64,000 bases of DNA, taken from NCBI RefSeq assembly GCF_006716745.1, contig NZ_VFPP01000001.1, positions 248,001 through 312,000 of the forward strand, written 5' to 3'. The translations under genes were made by a program, and so were the position numbers. Source of the stretch: Saccharothrix saharensis. Its GTDB lineage: Bacteria; Actinomycetota; Actinomycetes; Mycobacteriales; Pseudonocardiaceae. The notes under the pieces were generated by a model. That model saw only the letters and a program-made list of their open reading frames with translations, was not told the origin of the DNA and did not search any database. Position 1 is the first letter of the stretch. Each line of letters starts with the position of its first letter. Below, piece after piece: positions 45,201 to 52,282 of this stretch.

Positions 45201-45434
45201 CACCGGCACGCCGTCCTCGGCCGCGAACCGCGTCCGCAGCGCCTCGTGCCGCGCGACCAGCGCGTTCAGCGCCACCCGCAACGCCTCGGCGTCCAGCGGG
45301 CCGTCGACACCGATCCGCCAGCCGATGTTGTAGACCGGGCTCGCGGGCAGCAGCTGGTCGACCAACCACAACCTGCGCTGCCCGGACGAGGCCGGGAACC
45401 GGAACACCTCGTCCTGACTCGTCACCGCGCTCAC
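42279..45434 (-). CDS. NRPS, one C-A-PCP module
   Basis: 1051 residues. Condensation domain about 10-420: FPASSGQRRLWLVDQLLPAS and canonical HHTIADGWS (about 135). Adenylation domain about 445-940: [104 protein letters not shown]. Pocket residues read D-V-V-G-I-G-G-V-Y; not matched. Carrier Ser in [15 protein letters not shown] (about 976). The acidic tail DELSDEEIDRLLGALVDEDE may be a docking helix. GTG 45434 overlaps the stop of the fusion gene (GTGA), with GGAGGG ahead. Confidence 0.93.
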   Translation of the reverse strand: MSAVTSQDEVFRFPASSGQRRLWLVDQLLPASPVYNIGWRIGVDGPLDAEALRVALNALVARHEALRTRFAAEDGVPVQVVSAALTVPLARLSGDVDAVVREEVGRPFELHGGPLLRAGLVEAGPERHVLVLVLHHTIADGWSCAVLFDELARLYEAEVAGEPHGLPDLPVQYPDYAVWQREQVEGGAFAADAEYWREALHGVPTVLSLPTDRTRPVTPTGRGAELRAGLDVPDGSFARLLAVFQCVLHRVTGQADFLVATPVAARTRPETEGLVGFVANTLPLRATFEPGTTFGEVVAAAEEATVAALAHQDLPFEQVVDLVAPQRTLAHAPLVQVLFAVEPVPPARAAGPVTLRPEPVANGGAKFDLSLTVERAGERWFARWQYDSELFTPETVAALHAVFAAAVHASPADRVAELWLGDHAPQEDAVEVPAETAADLVFAGLAEHPDAVAVEGALTCGELDRAANRLAHVLLAAGARPDQPVALCLDRGAPMVVGILAAWRAGAGYLPLDPSWPPARLTAMAEGSDVPVLVTDGASRAVTGPLTGPWTEVDLDTADLDAHPDTPPPATPRHPGMLAYVIHTSGSTGRPKGVRCTQGGLAALLRAMGELMELTPDDRLASITTPAFDVSTVEMLAPLVSGATLVVVPADDVADGALLRARVEETGATVVQGGPASWRMVVAAGGVPARVRLRISGGEAMTRDLADDLQTDGATLVDGYGPTETTVYSAAGVVSPAPDPVRLGPAVKGTSLHVLDPVMRPVPPGVIGELHIGGAGVARGYHGQPGLTAERFRPDPFGPPGGRLYASGDLVRRHADGRLEFLGRADRQLKVRGYRIEPGEVEAVLRAHPDVAQAVVVAWSAHAADVRLVAYAVPADAGLGDDELRRRVRPHLAASLPDYMLPAAVVVLPALPRTGTGKIDREALPDPVWTTDDVELVEPRDDDERRLAQIWREVLSMPADAPLGVHDNFFALGGHSLTATQMLARVRVALDVDLPLATLFAAPTIAELSANLGRGTGAAARGPVPLLDQLDELSDEEIDRLLGALVDEDEA

Positions 45435-48400
45435 CGCGGTCCCTCCCCCCTCAGACCGACACGCTCCGGCCAACCCCTCCGGTCGACCGCCACCACCCGG
45501 AACTCCGCCGTGTGCCGAGCGCCCGCGGCGTCGGTCAACCACAGCCGGTCCGGACCGGGCAGCATCTCGCCCACGCCCATCGGGGCGTCCGGCTTCCCGC
45601 GGTCCAGGGCCCGCACCGCGTGCGCGAACAGCTCGACCGACGGCTGGCTCTCCAGGTCCACGTAGAACGGTTTGTGCTCCACCGGGCTCTTCACGAACAC
45701 GAACCTCGGCATGCCGTGCTCGCGTCGCCACGCCTGCGCCCGCAGGAAGCGGGTCGCCTCGTCCGGGGCGAACGCGAACGCCGACCTCGCGGCGGGTAAT
45801 CGCCAGCCCTCCCGGGCGACCACCAGCCGGTCCAGGCTGACCCGCGGCGTGTGCTCGCCCGCGGGCAGCAGCCGGAAGTGCTGCACCAACTGCGCCATGA
45901 CCTGCTCGTTCAGCAGCTCGACCAGGTCGACGTCCACCCGGCCGTCCCGGCTGCGGGCCACCAGCCGCCCGCCGCTCTCGGTCACCTCGCACGCGCCGAC
46001 CGGCACCGCGTCGCGCAACCCCGGCCCGCACGCGTCGTGCCCGGACACGATCTTCAGGTCGTCCGGCGAGACGAGCGCGTCGGCGAGCCGCTGCGGCGTG
46101 CCGCCCTCCTCGCGCGTGGTGGCCAGCACGATCCGCGGCCCGGCCATGTCGTGCCGCATCGCGGCCCGCAACTGGGCCGGGTCCGGGTGCTGGGACACGA
46201 ACAACGCCGACCGCATGGTGTTCACGCCGGGGTGCACCTCACCCAGCACCCACCGGTAGTCGCCCGCCCGGATGGCGTCCTCGTCCCGTGCCGCGATGAG
46301 GACGTCCGGGCTGTGCTGGACCGCGCCGCGCCAGCCGGGCCGGGGCACGGCGAACGCCTTGAGCACGGCGTCGCGCACGTCGTCCACCCGGTAGTGGGCC
46401 TCGCGGCCGTCCGGGGCGTGCCCGAGCGCCTTGGCCCAGCGGTCCTGCAGGGTCCGGACGAGCCTGCCGATGAGCCGCTCGTCGAGGCGGAAGATCGTGT
46501 CGTTGGCCCACAGCCAGAAGTCGGCCAGGCGGACCCGGTCCGAGCCGGTCGCCGCCACCCGCTCCCGGTACACCTCGCGCAACGCCCGCCCGTACAGGGC
46601 CGAGCCCGCGGAGGTGAACCACCGTGCGGCTTCCAGGACGAGGGACAGCGGCGTCCACAGCGTTTCCGCCAACGCGGGGGAGAGGGTGACGTCCAGGTCG
46701 CGCCGGCACTCCTCGTGCACCAGCGTGCGGCCGGCGTAGAACAGGCCGGGTCGGCGCACGGCCGCCGTGCCGGTGATGGCGGTGAACTTCTCGTGCAGCT
46801 CGCCGATCGCGCCCACCAGCCGGTCCGGGTCGCCCACGGCGGCGGCGACCGCGTCCCGTCCCCGCTCGATCTCGTGCAGCGCCCGTTCGGCCCCGGCGCG
46901 GGCTTCGGGGTCGCCGATGGCCGAGATCTGCTCGCGCAGCGCCGTTTCCGGCACCAACGCCTCCGGCGGCACCTCCAGGGTCCACGCGATCCGCTTGGCC
47001 TGCCGCAGCCGTTCGAGGGTGGCCAGCACGTCGTCCACGGACCGGTCGAGGTCCCGCGCGATCTCGGCGGCGCGGCGCAGGCCGTCGCAGGCGGCGAGCA
47101 CGGCCGCGTCCGGTGCGGGCAGCCGCACCGGGTCGGTCATCGGCACGTGCAGGGTGTCGCCCACGACGTCGAGGAACGGCATCCGCCGGGGCACCGCCCA
47201 CGGCCGCACGGCGTCGGTGGTCAACGCTTCGGCCAGTTGCTGGACGGCCCAGTTCTCCAGGTAGGTGGTGCGCCTGTCGACCAGGTCCGGCCCCGGTCGC
47301 GCGGTGATGGCGGCGGGGGCGTCGTCGGTGATCCGGGCCCAGCCGACCGGGCCGAAGAAGCCGATGGTGTCGTTCTTCGCGCAGTACCGCTGCAGGTAGC
47401 TGACGACCGTGTGCTCCCACCGGCGGTAGTCGACGTTGCGGGAGGCGGGCCGGTCGCCGGACAGCGCCTGGTGCAGCGCGTCCACGGCGGTCTGGAGGGC
47501 GCGCGGGTTCTGCCACGCCACGGCTTCGCGGAACTTGGCGTCGCCGCTGACGACCCGCAGCACCTCGGCGGCGGCCTGCCGCCCGGCCTCGAACCGGGTC
47601 CCGTACTCCGCGACCGCGGCCTCGTACCGTGCCGCGGCCTCGGCCGCCGCCGCCAGCGCCGCGTCGACCTCCGCGTCGGACGCCGCTCCCGCGCCGACGA
47701 CCAGCAGCGCGGCCGGTCCGGTGTCGGGTCCGGTCCTCGCCGGCGGCACGGCTTCCGCCGCCGGGTCGGGCGGGAGCCCGGTGGTCACCGCGGCGTCGGC
47801 CACCAGCGTGGTCGGAGCTGCCGGGTCGGGGTCCACCACCGGCGCTGCCGGTTCCACCGCGGCGGCCTCCGCACCCGGCGGCACGGAGCCCGGGTCGGGG
47901 ATCGGCAGCGCGACCGTCACCGGGTCGGTCGGCGGCACCGCGGCCAGCGCCGACCGCGCCTCGGCGAACCGCCCCTTGCGCACCAGCCGCCCGATCCGCC
48001 GCAACACCGACCGCCGCTCACCGCGCGCCGCGTCCTCCACCTCCCGCAGCACCCGGAAGGCCGCCCACCGCGCCTCGGCCACCGCGTCCTCGGCCGCGAG
48101 CACCGCCTCCGCCGCCCGCGCGGCCTCCGGGCTCGCCACGGCCAGCAGCGGCTCGACGCCGAAGCCCGTCGCGCGCAGCTCGACCCACCGCCACGCCGCC
48201 CAGTGACCGTCACGCGGCAGCACCAGGTGATCGGCGACGGGCCGGGCCGACGTGCGCTGCGCGGGCACCAGGTACGCCGACCGGTCCCGGCGCGTGATCG
48301 GGGCACGGCTCGGCGGCGTCCCGGCCTTCGCGTCCGATCCCGCCGCGTCCAGCACCGCGGCGTCCAGCACCGCCGCGCACGCCGCCAGCGTCCGCGCCCG

Positions 48401-51400
48401 GTGCAGGTCGGCGACCGGCACCTCGACCCCGAACTCCTCGCGCACCCGGAACGCCAGCCGCACGGCGAGCAGCGAGTTGCCTCCCACCGCGAAGAAGTCG
48501 TCCTCCGCGAACACCTCCGGTGTGCCCAGCAGGTGCTGCCACAACGCCGCCAGCCGCCGCTGCGCGGCGGTCGACGGCAGGGTCCGGTCCGTGCCCCGCG
48601 CGCCCGGGGCACGGACCGACCGCAGCGCCGCCCGGTCCACCTTGCCGCTGCGGTTCAGCGGCAGCTCCGGCAGCGGCACGTACCGCGCCGGGCAGAGGTA
48701 GGCGGGCAGCCGTTCCGCGACGTGCGCGCGCACGTCGTCGATCTCCCACGAGGCGGTCGGCACGACGTAGGCCACCAGGTGCCGGGCGTCGTCCTCGCCG
48801 AACGGCAGCACGGCCGCCGCGGTGACCGCCGGGTGCGCCCGCAGCACGGCCTCGACCTCGGCGGGCTCCACCAGGAACCCGCGCACCTTCACCTGCCGGT
48901 CCGCGCGACCCAGGAACTCCAGCACGCCGTCCGGTCGCCACCGGGCCAGGTCGCCCGTCCGGTACAGCCGCCCACCCGGCACGTCGCCGAACGGGTCCGG
49001 CACGAACTTCGACGCCGTCATGCCCGGCGCCCCCACGTATCCCCGCGCCAGCCCGTCACCGCCGGTGTAGAGCTCGCCGGGCACGCCCACGGCCACCGGC
49101 CGCATCGCCTCGTCCAGCACGTACACCGACGTCCGCTGGATCGGCGTCCCGATCGGCACGGTCGCGCCCACGTCGGCGGCCGACCGCACGACGTGGCACG
49201 TGGTGAAAGTCGTGTTCTCCGTCGGCCCGTACCCGTTGACCACGGGTTTCCCGCCGCGCGCCGCCAACGCCGCGCGCACCGCGTCCGGCGCGAGCACGTC
49301 ACCGCCGGCCAGCAGCTGGTCCACGTCGGCCAGGACCGCCGGGTCGAGCTGGTGGAACAGCCCGGCGGTCAGCCACAGCACGCTCACCCGGTGCACGCGC
49401 AGCAGCTCGGCCAGGACGGCCGGGTCGAGCGGACCGGGCGGCGCGGCCACCACGCGCCCGCCGGTCAGCAGCGCGCCCCACACCTCCAGCGTGGTGAGGT
49501 CGAACGCGGTCGCGGACAGGTGCAGGAACGTCTGCCCCGGCTCGAACCGGCCGAACGAGGGACGCGTGACCAGCCGGACCACACCCCGGTGCGGCACCGC
49601 CACGCCTTTGGGCGTGCCGGTCGACCCGGACGTGTAATTGACATAGGCCACGCTTGATGGATGCGCCCGGACCGCGGGGGATACCGGCGACTGCTCCGAA
49701 AGGTCCAACCCCGGCAGCACGACGGACACCACACCGTCCGGCACGGCACGCGGCCGTTCGGACACCACCAGGGGTGTGCCGGACTCGCGCAACACGACCG
49801 CCTCACGTGCCGGCGGGTTCGCCGGGTCCAGCGGCAGGTAGGCCGCGCCGGTCTTCAGCACGGCGAGCACCGCGGTCACGAAGTCCGCGCCGCGCGGCAG
49901 TGCCAGCGCCACCGGCCGGTCCACCCGCGCGCCGCGTGCCGCCAGCACGTGCGCCAACCGGTTCGACCGCTCGTCCAGCTCGCGGTAGGACAGCCACCGC
50001 ACGCCGTCGAACACCGCGTCCGCGTCCGGCCGCAGCCGCACCTGCTCGGCGAACAGCTCCGGCACGGTCGCGTCCGCCGGGAAGTCGACGGCGGTGTCGT
50101 TCCACGCCCGCAGCACCCGCGCGCGGTCCCGCGGCCCGCCCAGTTCCCGCACCGGCCGGTCCGGCGCCTCCGCCATGCCCGCCAGCACGTCGCGGACCTG
50201 GGCCAGCAGCGCGTCCGGCGCCCAGGCCGGGAACCGGCCGGTGTCGTGGATGAGCCGGAAGCTCAGGTGCGGCTCGGCGAACGCGTACAGCGTCAGCGCG
50301 TAGCCGGGGGTGCGCAGGATGCGGACCCGCCTGCCGGGCGGGGCGGACGGCCGGGCGGCCAGCACCGTGCCCAGCTCGCGGTGCTCGAACAGCACCAGGC
50401 TGCGCATCAGCGGCACGTCGTGCCCGGACGCCCGCTGGATGACCGGCAACGGGCACAACTGGTGGTCGCGCGCCCGCACGGACCGCTCGCGCACCGAGCG
50501 CAGCCAGTCGACCACCGCCGCGTCCCGGTCCACCGGCACGCGCAGCGGCACGGTCGCCAGCAGCAGGCCGAGCATGTCCTGCGCGCCCTCGACGGTGCCG
50601 TGCCGCGCCGCCCTGGTCACCCCGAACACGGCTTCGTCGGCGTGCGCGTGCGTGGTCGACAGCAAGCCCCACGCGGCCAGCACCACCGTGTTCACCGTGA
50701 CGCCCGCCTGAGCGGCCAACGCCCGCACCGCCTCGGTCTCGGCCGCGGACAGGTCGAGCGCGGCCGTGGCCATGACGGGCGTGTCCGGCCCGGCGTGCTC
50801 CAGCGGCAGGGGACCGGGTTCGGCCGAGCCCGCCAGTTCCGCCGCCCAGAACCGTTCGTCGGCCCGCAGTTCCGGGTGGTCGGGCGCGACCCGTGCGCCG
50901 TGCCACCGGGCGTAGTCGGCGAAGTCCGGCCGGGGTGGGAACTCCAGCGCGCCGCCCGTGCGCCGGGCCGCGTAGTCGTCGTCGACCTCGGCCAGCAGCA
51001 TCGCCAGCGACCGGCCGTCGAGGATCGCGTGGTGGAACGTCGCCACCACCACGTCACCGGGCAGGGCGACGACCCGCAGCGGCGGCCCGGCCACCGGGTC
51101 CACCCCGGCCCGCCGGTCGGCCGCCAGGAACGCGTCCAGGTCCGCGACCGAGTCGTCCACCAGCACCGGGACGTCCTCGGCCGGTCCCGGCCACTGCTCC
51201 ATCCCGCCGTCGGCGCGCCAGGCGAAGCGGGTCCGCAGCACGGGGTGCCGCGCGACCGCCGCCCGCCACGCCGCCAGGTACGCGGCGGTGTCCAGGCCGT
51301 GCGGCCAGTGCTGCACGCACTGGATGACGTCCGTCCCGGCCGACGGGTCGCGCAAGCCGGCCGCGATCATTCCGCTCTGCAACGGCAGAGCCGGCGCGAG

Positions 51401-51424
51401 CCGCGGCGCAGAATCCGTGTGCAC
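45431..51424 (-). CDS. NRPS-LanB fusion: C-A-PCP followed by lantibiotic dehydratase-like region
   Basis: 1997 residues. Condensation about 10-420, with PALPLQSGMIAAGLRDPS (PLQ-GM start, as in DCL/dual types) and HHAILDGRS (about 130). Adenylation about 450-940: [18 protein letters not shown] (about 595), TAFDLTTLEVW, LAGGDVLAP, NGYGPTENTTFTTC, RADRQVKVRGFLVEPAEVE; pocket D-L-L-L-L-G-G-T-F suggests an aliphatic residue. Carrier Ser in FFAVGGNSLLAVRLA (about 984). From about 1040: HWAAWRWVELRATGFGVEPL, a Pro/Ala linker, then the LanB N-domain signature SYLQRYCAKNDTIGFFGPVG (about 1345) and RFVFVKSPVEHKPFYVDLES near the end. The separate elimination domain of class I dehydratases is not seen, as in aminoacyl-tRNA-using PEARL-type proteins. 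GTG 51424 follows GGGGAGG. Confidence 0.88.
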   Translation of the reverse strand: MHTDSAPRLAPALPLQSGMIAAGLRDPSAGTDVIQCVQHWPHGLDTAAYLAAWRAAVARHPVLRTRFAWRADGGMEQWPGPAEDVPVLVDDSVADLDAFLAADRRAGVDPVAGPPLRVVALPGDVVVATFHHAILDGRSLAMLLAEVDDDYAARRTGGALEFPPRPDFADYARWHGARVAPDHPELRADERFWAAELAGSAEPGPLPLEHAGPDTPVMATAALDLSAAETEAVRALAAQAGVTVNTVVLAAWGLLSTTHAHADEAVFGVTRAARHGTVEGAQDMLGLLLATVPLRVPVDRDAAVVDWLRSVRERSVRARDHQLCPLPVIQRASGHDVPLMRSLVLFEHRELGTVLAARPSAPPGRRVRILRTPGYALTLYAFAEPHLSFRLIHDTGRFPAWAPDALLAQVRDVLAGMAEAPDRPVRELGGPRDRARVLRAWNDTAVDFPADATVPELFAEQVRLRPDADAVFDGVRWLSYRELDERSNRLAHVLAARGARVDRPVALALPRGADFVTAVLAVLKTGAAYLPLDPANPPAREAVVLRESGTPLVVSERPRAVPDGVVSVVLPGLDLSEQSPVSPAVRAHPSSVAYVNYTSGSTGTPKGVAVPHRGVVRLVTRPSFGRFEPGQTFLHLSATAFDLTTLEVWGALLTGGRVVAAPPGPLDPAVLAELLRVHRVSVLWLTAGLFHQLDPAVLADVDQLLAGGDVLAPDAVRAALAARGGKPVVNGYGPTENTTFTTCHVVRSAADVGATVPIGTPIQRTSVYVLDEAMRPVAVGVPGELYTGGDGLARGYVGAPGMTASKFVPDPFGDVPGGRLYRTGDLARWRPDGVLEFLGRADRQVKVRGFLVEPAEVEAVLRAHPAVTAAAVLPFGEDDARHLVAYVVPTASWEIDDVRAHVAERLPAYLCPARYVPLPELPLNRSGKVDRAALRSVRAPGARGTDRTLPSTAAQRRLAALWQHLLGTPEVFAEDDFFAVGGNSLLAVRLAFRVREEFGVEVPVADLHRARTLAACAAVLDAAVLDAAGSDAKAGTPPSRAPITRRDRSAYLVPAQRTSARPVADHLVLPRDGHWAAWRWVELRATGFGVEPLLAVASPEAARAAEAVLAAEDAVAEARWAAFRVLREVEDAARGERRSVLRRIGRLVRKGRFAEARSALAAVPPTDPVTVALPIPDPGSVPPGAEAAAVEPAAPVVDPDPAAPTTLVADAAVTTGLPPDPAAEAVPPARTGPDTGPAALLVVGAGAASDAEVDAALAAAAEAAARYEAAVAEYGTRFEAGRQAAAEVLRVVSGDAKFREAVAWQNPRALQTAVDALHQALSGDRPASRNVDYRRWEHTVVSYLQRYCAKNDTIGFFGPVGWARITDDAPAAITARPGPDLVDRRTTYLENWAVQQLAEALTTDAVRPWAVPRRMPFLDVVGDTLHVPMTDPVRLPAPDAAVLAACDGLRRAAEIARDLDRSVDDVLATLERLRQAKRIAWTLEVPPEALVPETALREQISAIGDPEARAGAERALHEIERGRDAVAAAVGDPDRLVGAIGELHEKFTAITGTAAVRRPGLFYAGRTLVHEECRRDLDVTLSPALAETLWTPLSLVLEAARWFTSAGSALYGRALREVYRERVAATGSDRVRLADFWLWANDTIFRLDERLIGRLVRTLQDRWAKALGHAPDGREAHYRVDDVRDAVLKAFAVPRPGWRGAVQHSPDVLIAARDEDAIRAGDYRWVLGEVHPGVNTMRSALFVSQHPDPAQLRAAMRHDMAGPRIVLATTREEGGTPQRLADALVSPDDLKIVSGHDACGPGLRDAVPVGACEVTESGGRLVARSRDGRVDVDLVELLNEQVMAQLVQHFRLLPAGEHTPRVSLDRLVVAREGWRLPAARSAFAFAPDEATRFLRAQAWRREHGMPRFVFVKSPVEHKPFYVDLESQPSVELFAHAVRALDRGKPDAPMGVGEMLPGPDRLWLTDAAGARHTAEFRVVAVDRRGWPERVGLRGEGPR

Positions 51425-51566
51425 AAAACCTCCCCGACGAACGTGTTTTCGGCGCGCACGACCGAACCGGCCACCGGGAACAATTCCCGGCGACCATTTC
51501 AGGGCAGGGTCGACCGCTTTTGGTGCGGACGTGCGGTAAAACGCGAGGGCGAGTTCGGGCGGAGCG

Positions 51567-51782
51567 TCAGCCGCGGTGGGCGGCGAGGTGCTCGCGGACG
51601 CTGCGAGGCCGCATGTCCGTCCACGTCCGTTCGATGTGGGCCAGGCAGTCTTCCCTGGTGCCACGCGTTCCCTCGGCCCGCCATCCCGGCGGGAGGTCCC
51701 GGTCGGCGAACCAGACCGAGTACTGCTCCTCGTCGTTCAGCACGACCAGGAATTCGTGGTGATCGGTGTTCTCGTCAGTCAT
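51567..51782 (-). CDS. mbtH: MbtH-like protein
   Basis: A 71-residue MbtH-like chaperone of adenylation domains: LVVLNDEEQYSVWFADRDLP, PPGWRAEGTRGTREDCLAHI, ERTWTDMRPRSVREHL, with the conserved Asn, Ser-Val-Trp, Gly-Trp and Trp-Thr-Asp-Met-Arg-Pro. It binds and activates the A domains of its cluster. ATG 51782 has CAGGAGAG ahead. First gene of the operon; 142 nt separate it from the fusion gene. Its upstream region must carry the operon promoter. Confidence 0.95.
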   Translation of the reverse strand: MTDENTDHHEFLVVLNDEEQYSVWFADRDLPPGWRAEGTRGTREDCLAHIERTWTDMRPRSVREHLAAHRG

Positions 51783-52013
51783 GCAGTGCTCTCCTGCCCT
51801 AGGCGGATGCGGGCGGGTTGCCGGTTCGCGCAACGTTACGCGGCGCGTCTCGGAATGTGGAATCCACTGAACGGTCGAACCGGTCATTCGTTATGCGGTG
51901 CGCGCACTATTCGCCCTTCCTATGGAACGTCGCGCGCCGTGTCCGACTGGTTACCGCAGGCATTCTTGACGCGGTCCGCAGCCAATTTCGAGCAGGGTTG
52001 GAATCGGCAAGGT

Positions 52014-52027
52014 TGTTATCGCTAACA
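52014..52027. promoter_or_regulatory. LacI-type operator, distal copy
   Basis: TGTTATCGCTAACA is one mismatch from the symmetric TGTTAGCGCTAACA. It lies 120 bp upstream of a second such site, a spacing that would allow DNA looping. Confidence 0.6.
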
Positions 52028-52112
52028 GATGGTGGTGACACCGCTGAACGGTCCAGCGTGTCGAACCCCTTCGACCACACAGCGTTGCGGTGAGGTCGCG
52101 ACGGCTCGGCTA

Positions 52113-52147
52113 TTGAACCTCCCGCGATCGTGCTGTTAGCGTTAACA
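52113..52147 (+). promoter_or_regulatory. Promoter with overlapping LacI-type operator for the GH43 genes
   Basis: TTGAAC at 52113-52118 and TAGCGT at 52137-52142 are 18 nt apart, a fair -35/-10 pair. The -10 lies inside TGTTAGCGTTAACA (52134-52147), a near-perfect palindrome flanked by C and G that extend it. A bound repressor would block the promoter. Transcription would start about 135 nt upstream of the ATG at 52283. Confidence 0.6.
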
Positions 52148-52282
52148 GGCGCGCTGCGGTGGCCGGTGATCCCGTCCGTCCGTACCCGCGATCCGCCGCC
52201 ACGTTCGTCCCACCGGCCCGCACCGGCTTCCACGCCCAGGGCCGACCGTGTTCGTCCATGCAGCGTCGCAGGGAGAGCAACC

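Larger units (their letters stand above)
51783..52282. other. Divergent regulatory region between NRPS operon and arabinan locus
   Basis: 500 bp without a gene. It must hold the promoter of the NRPS operon (leftward) and of the RICIN-GH43 gene (rightward). It is less GC-rich than its surroundings around 51890-52030. The operators are listed separately. No clear -35/-10 pair could be assigned to mbtH. Confidence 0.6.

Noticed and set aside
42279-46031. Longer N-terminus for the middle NRPS
   Set aside because: The extra 199 codons overlap the LanB end of the previous gene in a different frame and look random. GTG 45434 overlaps the upstream stop and matches the condensation domain start.
51425-51664. 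Longer start for the NRPS-LanB fusion gene
   Set aside because: It would overlap mbtH in another frame. GTG 51424 has a GGGGAGG ribosome site and directly opens the condensation domain.
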